Below, piece after piece: positions 12,721 to 19,775 of a stretch of 21,558 nt of DNA; the stretch's first letter is position 1, and each line of letters opens with the position of its first letter. The stretch lies in IMG/VR virus record IMGVR_UViG_3300007541_000274, positions 1 through 21,558 of that record, one strand, 5' to 3'. A program made the position numbers and the translations under genes. Under the pieces are notes generated by a model. That model worked only from the letters and a program-made list of their open reading frames with translations, searched no databases and was not told the DNA's origin. Source of the stretch: a virus.

Positions 12721-13431
12721 TTAAGGCACGTATTTAGTATCATCTAAAGTTTTATCTACGTTATAATTATTTTTTTGGTGCTTGTCCCAGAAACCTTTTC
12801 TAGAAATAAAGCCAGGAATAATATACCTGTGGGGCCCTGGCCCAGGAGCATTTACTCCGTGCCTCCAATCCTCGCTTGTTGGAAAAACAAGGAGATCACC
12901 TGGATCTGGACGCAACTGAATATCCTGTTTGACAAAATAAACCTCTCCGTCAGTGTAATTATCATTTAAGTAAAAAACAGCTGCATATTCTAGAGATGGG
13001 TCTGTGTGATTATCAACATGGTCTTTAAGTGGAACACCCTCATATTGACGCTGAATTGTGCCACACCCATTAAAGTGAAGATCATCTCTAAAGTCAAACA
13101 CTTCTTGTGCCCTCTTGTTAAGAGTTGTGGCCAAATCCCAGTTTGCAATTTTAAGATTTTTGTCATTCCAATTATGGGTTAATTCATAAAGGCCCTCTGC
13201 AACTAAATTATCGATGTCAGTTCTTCCAAACTTAACTTTGGCAAGATTGATTGCACCCTCAAGATAGTGGTGCTCCCATTCTTCCTGAGTTGCATTCTCT
13301 GCCTGATTTATAATTTCTTCAATTTCTTCAGGCTTAGTGAAGTTTTTAATTAGAAAAATTCTGTAATCAACAACCTCTACCTCATAGCCCAGCGACTCGA
13401 TATACTCTTTAGTTAAAATAATTTCACTCAT
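12721..13431 (-). CDS. P4H-like 2OG/Fe(II) oxygenase, 236 aa
   Basis: The first of the tandem trio in transcription order. H138-V-D140 in LKDHVDNH, AVFYLNDNY, a LLVFPTSED strand, RHGV (H191) and GPHRYII (R202) complete the triad and the 2OG ligand. It keeps the KFGRTDIDNLVAEGL N-terminal segment. A 30-residue tail (KGFWDKHQKNNY...) is not present in the second copy. ATG 13431 is six bases after TATAAT (leaderless). The earlier ATG/GTG reads through the promoter. P4H-family members hydroxylate Pro, Lys or free substrates. Which applies here is unknown. Confidence 0.83.
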   Translation of the reverse strand: MSEIILTKEYIESLGYEVEVVDYRIFLIKNFTKPEEIEEIINQAENATQEEWEHHYLEGAINLAKVKFGRTDIDNLVAEGLYELTHNWNDKNLKIANWDLATTLNKRAQEVFDFRDDLHFNGCGTIQRQYEGVPLKDHVDNHTDPSLEYAAVFYLNDNYTDGEVYFVKQDIQLRPDPGDLLVFPTSEDWRHGVNAPGPGPHRYIIPGFISRKGFWDKHQKNNYNVDKTLDDTKYVP

Positions 13432-13437
13432 GTGTAT

Positions 13438-13443
13438 ATTATA
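13438..13443 (-). promoter_or_regulatory. leaderless promoter -10
   Basis: GTGTATAAT with hexamer 13443-13438, directly after the stop of the lipoprotein gene. Six bases to ATG 13431. A plus-strand TATAAT lies at the -35 position (13461-13466). Confidence 0.75.
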
Positions 13444-13445
13444 CA

Positions 13446-14885
13446 CTATTTGGATATCTGTATAATATTCTTAGAAAGAATCTTTATAGTAAATCCAGTA
13501 GTATTGGGAATAGTCCCAGACTTAAAGTTAAAGTTATTATTTCCACCGCCGTCAAAGGTGCCTGGTTTTCTAATATAGTTCCACCAGTTCTTTCTATCCT
13601 CATATTCTTGAGGCCCACAAGAGTCGCACCTATTGCTTGGCTTTGAGGTATCGAGGTTGTAAGCAGTAATTCCATGCCTTAATTCGGATAGGGTACTAAA
13701 CTTTCCATCAGTTCGATATTCAACTACGGTTGCGGTTGTTTCACCAGTTCTAAGAATGACGCTTTTAATGCCAGGAGATGCTCCCAATGCGTCCAAAGAT
13801 TCTACTTGAATTATAGAAGTTGCAAACTGTTTCCTTGCATCAATACATACAATATCATCTGAGTCTAACCAGCCAGCCAAAAAGCTGGGCCAGGATAATA
13901 CAGACAACGACTGGTTCCATTGTCCCATCATAACTCCATAGGCAGATCCGTTAGCAGGACCATGACCAATAAATCCTTGGTCATGTAAAATTTCATGGAC
14001 AAGGTGACTCCAAATCTTGTTGGGTTCTCCAGCGTAGGTAAAGACACGAGAAATAAGCTGGCCCTCATCAGTGTTGGCAATGCCAGGGCCATACATGTCT
14101 GCCCCCAGCTCGAAGTGAGCTTTTTCTGGAACAACAAAGTATACGAAATGAGTTTTTGAAAAATCATAATATGGATCTGCCACGCTTATCCAGTCTTGCA
14201 TTTGAGCATACTCAGCGTAGTCGTTTCTCTTTGGATACTCTGTTGCCTTTTTAGGTGCACGAAGCCATTCCGTATGGATTGAAATGTTATATGTCATTTT
14301 GCCGTCAGAGTAAAAGTTAGACCATGACCTTGCAAAATCAAAGTATTTTTTATAAGTTGATAAAGAGCTCATTCCGCTAGAGGTAGCATCAGAAAAATCA
14401 ATTGGAATTACAGCAACATTTACGATTCCAGAGTAAGGAACGTCGTTATTTCTAATTGGAAAGCCCTTAGAGTGTGGTCCAGTCCAGGTATATTCAGGAA
14501 TTTTGCAAAGATCAACGTTATCTACAAAAGAAACGGTGTCGTATACTGCCTCAGGCTCTTTTGTAGGCTCTGACGGCTTCTCAGAGGCCGTAGGCGATGG
14601 CTCTGGGGCACTAGACTCTACGGGCTTAGGCTCCTGCTTTGCTGGAGCAGACTCTTCTGGACTAGATACACCTAGAGACTCTGAAGTTTCAACTGCTGGA
14701 GACTCTGAAGGCTCATAAAATGTACTATCATTTTGTGTTTGATTATCTTGTTTGTGATCATTTGTGGGCAAAACATTTGTAGGTCTTGCTTCTGCTACAA
14801 TTTCGTTTGCTGTCTCATTTACGCTAGTGGTGCTGCACCCAGATAGAAGTGCAACACCTATCATACCCACTATAAATTTTTTCAT
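13446..14885 (-). CDS. secreted M6-like zinc metalloprotease lipoprotein, 479 aa
   Basis: The N-terminus is a lipoprotein signal: MKKF, a hydrophobic stretch, then lipobox LSGC with the lipidated C17. Residues about 35-113 are a Ser/Pro/Glu-rich low-complexity spacer as used to cross a cell wall. The following domain opens with IVNVAVIPIDFSDA, has HLVHEILH (H297-E298, H301) with H308 as likely third ligand, and a SWPSFLAGWL segment, all in the order of M6 (immune inhibitor A-like) peptidases. ATG 14885 overlaps the preceding stop. A wall-anchored surface protease is unusual cargo for a phage. It may trim surface proteins or receptors. Family placement is by motif only. Confidence 0.75.
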   Translation of the reverse strand: MKKFIVGMIGVALLSGCSTTSVNETANEIVAEARPTNVLPTNDHKQDNQTQNDSTFYEPSESPAVETSESLGVSSPEESAPAKQEPKPVESSAPEPSPTASEKPSEPTKEPEAVYDTVSFVDNVDLCKIPEYTWTGPHSKGFPIRNNDVPYSGIVNVAVIPIDFSDATSSGMSSLSTYKKYFDFARSWSNFYSDGKMTYNISIHTEWLRAPKKATEYPKRNDYAEYAQMQDWISVADPYYDFSKTHFVYFVVPEKAHFELGADMYGPGIANTDEGQLISRVFTYAGEPNKIWSHLVHEILHDQGFIGHGPANGSAYGVMMGQWNQSLSVLSWPSFLAGWLDSDDIVCIDARKQFATSIIQVESLDALGASPGIKSVILRTGETTATVVEYRTDGKFSTLSELRHGITAYNLDTSKPSNRCDSCGPQEYEDRKNWWNYIRKPGTFDGGGNNNFNFKSGTIPNTTGFTIKILSKNIIQISK

Positions 14886-15085
14886 TACTTTACCTTATTA
14901 CCGAACCTTGCCCATACTCTTTCATGAATAAAGTAGCCTAGTGCCTCCCAGGCTATATAAAGAAGAGCACCTAGAGTTGCATACTCCCACTCTCCAGTAA
15001 ACAAAAAGATAACACCAGCAACACCAATTAGGTGAAATGCTTCCCAGCTAAATGTTTTAATTAAACTACGTTTTGTTGATTCCAT
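14885..15085 (-). CDS. DUF2061-like membrane protein, 66 aa
   Basis: Two hydrophobic segments (about residues 18-30 and 37-52) and the ending YFIHERVWARFG match the DUF2061 family, whose members are about 65-75 residues with a conserved HERxW end. The first residues KRSLIKTFSWEAFH also fit. The function of the family is unknown. GGAGG stands before ATG 15085. The TAATG junction couples it to the lipoprotein gene. Confidence 0.75.
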   Translation of the reverse strand: MESTKRSLIKTFSWEAFHLIGVAGVIFLFTGEWEYATLGALLYIAWEALGYFIHERVWARFGNKVK

Positions 15086-15106
15086 TTTTCCTCCTAAGTA
15101 ATTGTA

Positions 15107-15712
15107 TCAGGCCAGGGCTAGGCTGTCAATATAGTGCTTCATTCTATCTCGCTTAGTTTTAAGGTAGCCCTTGTTTTCTTCAGAGATGCCCACAACTATG
15201 GGGGCAGTGCCTACAACATTTACAACAGAAGATCCATTTAAACAATCAGTTTTTGCGGGGTTGTTCGTAAGCAAGATTACGCCCTTGATGTCCATTTCTT
15301 CTAGGATTGCAATTGCAGCACCGTACTCTCTGGCCTCTTCTGGAAGACCTAAGGCTAGGTTTGCATCTACTGTGTCAAGGCCTTCCTCTTGCAATGCATA
15401 AGCCCTTAGCTTGTTGATAAGGCCAATGCCACGGCCCTCCTGCCCACGTAGGTAGATGACAACACCACCATGCTCTCCAATTTGTTCTAATGCAAAATGC
15501 AATTGAGGCCCACACTCACATTTGAGAGATCCAAAGGCCTCCCCCGTGATGCACTCAGAGTGTATTCTTAGCAATGTGTTTTCTTTGTCAGAGCATCCTG
15601 CAACAAGTGCTACATGTTCTACATTCATTACATGGTCATAGTATCCACGCATTTGCATTTCACCGTACACGGTGGGAACTGTCGTAACAGCCCTGAGCTC
15701 TACTCTACCCAT
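15107..15712 (-). CDS. ribA: GTP cyclohydrolase II, 201 aa
   Basis: The enzyme converts GTP to the pyrimidine precursor of riboflavin, formate and pyrophosphate. Zinc ligands C54, C65 and C67 lie in RIHSECITGEAFGSLKCECG. YLRGQEGRGIGL, Y105, R128 and the TNNPAK loop are intact. The usual Asp two residues before R128 is Glu126, a conservative change. Length is that of a complete stand-alone RibA without the RibB half. ATG 15712 overlaps the preceding TGA. No other riboflavin gene is in the window, so it may boost host flavin supply or feed another pathway. Confidence 0.88.
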   Translation of the reverse strand: MGRVELRAVTTVPTVYGEMQMRGYYDHVMNVEHVALVAGCSDKENTLLRIHSECITGEAFGSLKCECGPQLHFALEQIGEHGGVVIYLRGQEGRGIGLINKLRAYALQEEGLDTVDANLALGLPEEAREYGAAIAILEEMDIKGVILLTNNPAKTDCLNGSSVVNVVGTAPIVVGISEENKGYLKTKRDRMKHYIDSLALA

Positions 15713-15885
15713 CAATATTCGCTATCTGCATGCTTTACGCCATGCTTGTCATCAATATACCTATGGGCTTTACGAAGTGCCCCGCCTCTTGCAATTACAT
15801 ATGTTGCAGCAATGAAAACTGCATTCCAAAAAAACTCTGCAATTACATGCTCAGGTCCAAACATTACCTCAATCAAGTGTTCCAT
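15712..15885 (-). CDS. small membrane-associated protein, 57 aa
   Basis: ATG 15885 to TGA 15712-15714. The stop overlaps ribA's ATG (TGATG) and the start lies 17 bases inside the previous gene. One hydrophobic helix around residues 17-32 (EFFWNAVFIAATYVIA) is followed by an Arg/Lys/His-rich tail. Function unknown. Its tight coupling suggests it is made in step with RibA. Confidence 0.65.
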   Translation of the reverse strand: MEHLIEVMFGPEHVIAEFFWNAVFIAATYVIARGGALRKAHRYIDDKHGVKHADSEY

Positions 15886-16051
15886 GGTTAATTTCTCTCT
15901 CTATTACGAACCAGGCTGCATTTATGTACCCGCTGTCGTCTTTAAACTCTTCAAGAAGTTTTAAAATTCTAGCACGCTCAAACTTAATTCCTTTTTCCGC
16001 CCACTCATATGCATAATCTGGATCTGTTTCTATATCAATTTTTCTTAACAA
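15869..16051 (-). CDS. small protein with GxxFERxRIL motif, 60 aa
   Basis: WAEKGIKFERARILKLL (residues 17-33) parallels the 7734-7922 product and, less closely, the 6805-7161 product. TTG 16051 is preceded by GGAGG at six bases, so a TTG start is well supported. It overlaps the upstream gene by 17 bases. The coding strand for its FVI residues carries the complement of an ATTACGAA site. Function unknown. Confidence 0.68.
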   Translation of the reverse strand: MLRKIDIETDPDYAYEWAEKGIKFERARILKLLEEFKDDSGYINAAWFVIEREINHGTLD

Positions 16052-16205
16052 GATTATCCTCCATAATTGTTATGTATCCGCCACAGCGAACATATCTGTC
16101 TCCACCATCTACAAAAGACTTGCCACACTTACATCGTACAAAGTCATGGCGGTGCATTGACTGGATGACATCATCACATAAATTACAAACACATTTAGGT
16201 CCCAT
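16035..16205 (-). CDS. small zinc-ribbon protein, 56 aa
   Basis: The cysteines form CVCNLC near the N-terminus and CKCG plus a later single Cys in YVRCGGY, enough for one or two zinc sites. ATG 16205 is exactly six bases after TATAAT. A second ATG at 16211 touches the hexamer and is unlikely. A consensus TTGACA sits 18 bases upstream of the hexamer. No family is recognised. Confidence 0.68.
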   Translation of the reverse strand: MGPKCVCNLCDDVIQSMHRHDFVRCKCGKSFVDGGDRYVRCGGYITIMEDNLVKKN

Positions 16206-16211
16206 ACCCAT

Positions 16212-16241
16212 ATTATACACCCTCTCAGGGCCTAGTGTCAA
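16212..16241 (-). promoter_or_regulatory. leaderless promoter with consensus -35
   Basis: TTGACA (16241-16236, including the nrdH stop TGA), 18 bases, TATAAT (16217-16212), six bases to ATG 16205. Confidence 0.85.
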
Positions 16242-16459
16242 GCAGCCAGAAGGCTAATTTTATCTGGCTGAAAACCTGACCAGGAGCCGTTGGTGGTAAT
16301 AACCACTGGGACAGCTTGATATCCCATATTAACAATCTTAGTATACGCAGCCTCATCTTGTGTTATGTCTACTGTTTCGTAATTAATTCCTAAGTTATCC
16401 ATCAGTCTTTTTGTAGCGTCACACTGAACACACGCTGGCTTTGTATACACCGTTGTCAT
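16238..16459 (-). CDS. nrdH: NrdH-type glutaredoxin-like protein, 73 aa
   Basis: C10-V-Q-C13 is the redox pair, AVPVV holds the cis-Pro turn, and WSGFQPDKI near the C-terminus is the NrdH signature. NrdH supplies electrons to class Ib ribonucleotide reductase and is reduced by thioredoxin reductase. Phages often carry it to raise dNTP supply, although no reductase gene is in view. ATG 16459 has AGGAG eight bases upstream on a leader from the TATAAT at 16499-16494, so it is expressed differently from the leaderless gene downstream. Confidence 0.88.
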   Translation of the reverse strand: MTTVYTKPACVQCDATKRLMDNLGINYETVDITQDEAAYTKIVNMGYQAVPVVITTNGSWSGFQPDKISLLAA

Positions 16460-16493
16460 ATAATATTCTCCTTTTATTAAATTGAATGGACCA

Positions 16494-16499
16494 ATTATA
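16494..16499 (-). promoter_or_regulatory. -10 box for leadered nrdH transcript
   Basis: TATAAT (16499-16494) gives a leader of about 28 bases with AGGAG. No clear -35 box. It is divergent from the promoter at 16558. Confidence 0.6.
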
Positions 16500-16557
16500 C
16501 CTCATATTTTGCTTCAGAAACTGGCGTATTTATAACGTTTTGATTAAGCTTGCGTGG

Positions 16558-16563
16558 TATAAT
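16558..16563 (+). promoter_or_regulatory. leaderless promoter, extended -10
   Basis: TGGTATAAT, six bases, ATG 16570. It heads the four-gene rightward operon. No -35 consensus. Confidence 0.75.
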
Positions 16564-16569
16564 TTATAT

Positions 16570-17787
16570 ATGTCTGCCCTTGAATTTACTGCTTCTTATG
16601 ATGAGGTATTAACCAACAAAGTTTGGGATAATGGACTTAGTAATATAGATGGATCTGAATCTCCTGAAAACCTTTATCTCCATGAGATCAGCAATGTTTT
16701 TTTTAATAAAACATCTTATCCAGAATTTACTAGAGAGTACTCAAGAACAATTGGCGGACCATCTTTTTTTGTAGGGATATATGAAAGTCAATTTTATCAC
16801 TTCATGTGTGATGGGCTTGCACAGTACCTTTGGCTAAGAACATTTATTCCAGAAATAAAAATATATTTTGTTAATGATCAGCCAGGTGCGGTTGATGAGC
16901 TTGCAAAAACTCAAAAAGATTTTGTGTCTACCGTCATTCAATGGTGCCAGGAGGAGGGCTTTGGTGGAGAAGTAATAAATCTTTGTACATATAAAAAGCT
17001 AAAGGTAGACAAGCTATTCTTGCTGGCAAACTCAAACATTACTTTTTTAAGGGAAAAGATTTCTGAAATATCTATACCGCTACTGGCAGATGTTTTAAAT
17101 GGAAGTGGAAGCAGACTGCTAATGCTTCCCCTTCTCAAAGAGTTTATTTATAAAAAAGCACTTGAGCATAATAGGCTGCCAGAAGACTTTAATTATCCCA
17201 CCAGAGTATTTGTGCGACCTGGATTAACAATAGAAAGACTTCAGGCATGGCATGATCAAATTAAATACTTTGAAAAAAACAATGTTGTTTTTGACAAAGA
17301 TTTAAATATTGTTTCTGACCCCAAGGGCGTTGCTGCTGAGGTAATAAACATAGATTATTGGAGACATACAATTGATTTGACTAATGCTGGTTCAATGCGT
17401 GGGGTGGTGGCAGAGCTTGGGGAAAGATACCTTTCTCCTGAAGAAGTTTTGGCAATAGATAACTTTTTTAAAAGAAGAGACTATTTCTTCTTAGACTCAC
17501 AAGAGCTATCTTGGGTAGACATGCTAAATATGATTATTCGTGCAGAAAAAGTTGCTCTAATATCTGGGGCTGCAATTCTTAATGCTATAATCGCTGAAAG
17601 CAGCACCCAAATTGTTTATTTAGAGCCGAATACTACCTATCAATTTAATCACCTTGAGACCCTAGACTTATTTTTTAAAGAAGTAAAGCCTATAATTTAT
17701 TATGATCAAAGAGAAGTTTTGAGGAAAAAGTTTGACATTAACAGGCTTCTTAGCGATCTAGAAAAAGAAAAAGGAGATTTTTTATAA
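16570..17787 (+). CDS. GT61-like glycosyltransferase, 405 aa
   Basis: The GT61-like motif FYHFMCDGLAQYLWLR (residues 75-90) is followed by a VFVRPG segment, a YLSPEEVLAIDNFF helix, and SGAAILNAI near the C-terminus. The leaderless start at 16570 removes 28 residues of a longer open frame that would cross the promoter. It differs from the 303-residue copy by an N-terminal extension of ~60 residues and inserts of about 60 residues in the middle. It leads the operon with the nucleotidyltransferase-GT61 fusion, so the two may add successive sugars. Cytoplasmic, with no signal peptide or membrane helix. Confidence 0.7.
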   Translation: MSALEFTASYDEVLTNKVWDNGLSNIDGSESPENLYLHEISNVFFNKTSYPEFTREYSRTIGGPSFFVGIYESQFYHFMCDGLAQYLWLRTFIPEIKIYFVNDQPGAVDELAKTQKDFVSTVIQWCQEEGFGGEVINLCTYKKLKVDKLFLLANSNITFLREKISEISIPLLADVLNGSGSRLLMLPLLKEFIYKKALEHNRLPEDFNYPTRVFVRPGLTIERLQAWHDQIKYFEKNNVVFDKDLNIVSDPKGVAAEVINIDYWRHTIDLTNAGSMRGVVAELGERYLSPEEVLAIDNFFKRRDYFFLDSQELSWVDMLNMIIRAEKVALISGAAILNAIIAESSTQIVYLEPNTTYQFNHLETLDLFFKEVKPIIYYDQREVLRKKFDINRLLSDLEKEKGDFL

Positions 17788-17788
17788 A

Positions 17789-19447
17789 ATGCCCACAGTA
17801 ATTATTCCCATGGCAGGAAAAGGAAGTCGTTTTTCAAATGCGGGATACAGCCTTCCAAAGCCCCTTGTAAAAGTAGCTGGCAAAACGCTGGCAGAAATAG
17901 CCATTAAAACTTTGGGTCTGCCTGATTGGCATTTTGTTTTTATTACAAAAAGTTTTGAAAACTCTGAGCACAACGAAATGCTTACAGAAATTTTTACAAA
18001 AAACTGTAAGTCTTTTACAGAAGTGCGAATAGACGATGAGCATTTAGGTGCAGCACATTCAGCACTATATGCTGAAAAATATTTACAACTAGATGACGAG
18101 CTTATTATTACCAATTGTGACCAGGCCCTGAAGTGGGACCCAGAGCTGTTTCTAAGGGAGGTAAGGCATCAGGGTGCCTATGGTGCAGTAGTTGTTTATA
18201 CATCAAACGATCCGAATCATAGTTACGCACAAATTAAAGAAAATAGAATAGTTAAGCTTGCAGAAAAAGAAGTTATTAGCGATACTGCTTTAATTGGAGT
18301 TCACTACTGGAAAAAAGCAAAAGACTTTTTTGACACAGCAAGAAAGCTACTGGCTGAGTATAAGGATTTAGGATATAAAGAGCCGTACGTATCTCTTACC
18401 TACAATTATCTTCTTATTAATAAGCCAGTTGTGCCTTACATCTTCCATGGCTCTGAAAGATATTACAGCCTGGGAACTCCAAGCGACATAGATAACTATT
18501 TAAATATGGGAGAAAAGGTCAGGCTACATTTTGATGAGATTAGGCACACCGCCAAGGTTGGCGATGTAGTATCTGTTAGTGGCACAATTCCATATAGCAT
18601 ATTAAAAGATGTTGAGATTAAGATGCCCTCTAGAGGGGACGAAGAAAAATATCTTGAAAATGTTTTTTTGTTTAACGCTAATGAAAAGAGTTTTTATCAT
18701 GGCCTGTGCGACGTTGTCGGACAGTGGCTTGCCCTTAAAAAGCTTACGCAAACTGATATTAGTCCGCTGTATCTTGAAATAAATTCTGATATTTCTTTTA
18801 ATAACATACAGCCCTTTATGAAAGAGTTGCTGGACCTTGGAATAGTAAACTTACTAACAGTCGATGACACAGTCGGCAGAGTTAAGATTAAAAATCTTTT
18901 TGTAATTTCCCCACGAGACTATTCATTGTTTTATAAGTTATTTATGGACTATATTCCTCAAATCTTAACCGAAGAAAGCCACCCTGGAAATCCTGAATAT
19001 ATTAAACTTCTTTTGGGAAGCTCCTCAAAAGAAATTTTAGATAATCTTTCAGTGCAAGACAATACTCAAAAAAATAATAAAGTATTTTTTCATGCCTCCA
19101 ACAATAAGGTAGGGACTGGCTCATTGGACATCGACGAAACTCACAATCGTTTTGCCAGCAAGGATGAGTACGAGGCTGTTGTTAAATTATTTACAGATGA
19201 TGGATATGAGGTAGTTGATCCTGAGCGACTAAGCGTTGCTGATCAAATCAATATTGTTAGAAAAGCTTCACACATAGCAACAATTAAAGGCTCAAATAGC
19301 GTTCACAGTGCATTTGCCTCTTCAGATACAGTATTTACGATGATTAATTTAAAAAAAGAAAACACATTTCCACATGAAGTAATCGTAAGTTCTTTTATTG
19401 AAAATCCAATTTTTATTGACAAGACGGGAAGCAATGAAAACTTATAG
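17789..19447 (+). CDS. sugar nucleotidyltransferase-GT61 fusion, 552 aa
   Basis: Residues 1-~240 are a sugar-phosphate nucleotidyltransferase domain: IIPMAGKGSRF (5-15) binds the nucleotide, PKPLVKVAGK (23-32) follows, and NCDQ (109-112) supplies a likely metal Asp; the rest keeps the family order to SLGTPSDIDNYL. Residues ~290-552 are GT61-like: FYHGLCDVVGQWLALK (302-317), YEVVDPERL and GSNSVHS (501-507). One polypeptide could thus activate a sugar and transfer it. The start is ATG 17789 one base after the previous stop, with AGGAG 12 bases upstream. The upstream gene's tail supplies that site. The GSNSxHS motif matches the Rossmann fusion. Confidence 0.78.
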   Translation: MPTVIIPMAGKGSRFSNAGYSLPKPLVKVAGKTLAEIAIKTLGLPDWHFVFITKSFENSEHNEMLTEIFTKNCKSFTEVRIDDEHLGAAHSALYAEKYLQLDDELIITNCDQALKWDPELFLREVRHQGAYGAVVVYTSNDPNHSYAQIKENRIVKLAEKEVISDTALIGVHYWKKAKDFFDTARKLLAEYKDLGYKEPYVSLTYNYLLINKPVVPYIFHGSERYYSLGTPSDIDNYLNMGEKVRLHFDEIRHTAKVGDVVSVSGTIPYSILKDVEIKMPSRGDEEKYLENVFLFNANEKSFYHGLCDVVGQWLALKKLTQTDISPLYLEINSDISFNNIQPFMKELLDLGIVNLLTVDDTVGRVKIKNLFVISPRDYSLFYKLFMDYIPQILTEESHPGNPEYIKLLLGSSSKEILDNLSVQDNTQKNNKVFFHASNNKVGTGSLDIDETHNRFASKDEYEAVVKLFTDDGYEVVDPERLSVADQINIVRKASHIATIKGSNSVHSAFASSDTVFTMINLKKENTFPHEVIVSSFIENPIFIDKTGSNENL

Positions 19448-19775
19448 AATTGAAAACAGTATTGGCGGATGGTATGTTGGTAATTTTCCCAATGCTGCCT
19501 ATCAAACAAAGGGCCTAGAGGTATCTTTTAAAATACACAAGCAGGGTGAAAACTGGGATTGGCACTATCATGAGCATTTAGACGAAATTAACTTGCTCAT
19601 TAGGGGAACAATGATTATTCAAGGAAAGAAACTGGTGCCAGGAGATATCTTTATTCTTGAGCCCCTGGAAATAGCAGACCCAGATTTTTTAGAGGACTGT
19701 GAAATTGTTTGTGTTAAAGTTCCTAATTTTACTAATGATAAAGTTGTTGTAAGGAGAGACCGTGAATCTAGATGA
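19434..19775 (+). CDS. small cupin protein, 113 aa
   Basis: Cupin motif 1 is perfect: G38, five residues, H44-Y-H46, four residues, E51, six residues, G58. Motif 2 has VPGDIFILEP but lacks its usual His. The lone beta-barrel could bind metal and act as a sugar isomerase/epimerase, or sense a metabolite. ATG 19434 lies 14 bases inside the fusion gene with GGGAAG before it. An earlier in-frame start at 19398 is deeper in that gene and lacks support. The operon position next to sugar activation favours a sugar-related role. Confidence 0.75.
   Translation: MKTYRIENSIGGWYVGNFPNAAYQTKGLEVSFKIHKQGENWDWHYHEHLDEINLLIRGTMIIQGKKLVPGDIFILEPLEIADPDFLEDCEIVCVKVPNFTNDKVVVRRDRESR

Noticed and set aside
13484-14718. 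Other-frame open frames across the lipoprotein gene, including a Ser/Gly-rich one at 14503-14718
   Set aside because: They mirror the low-complexity spacer and metalloprotease coding sequence. The lipoprotein frame has signal peptide, lipobox and zinc motif.
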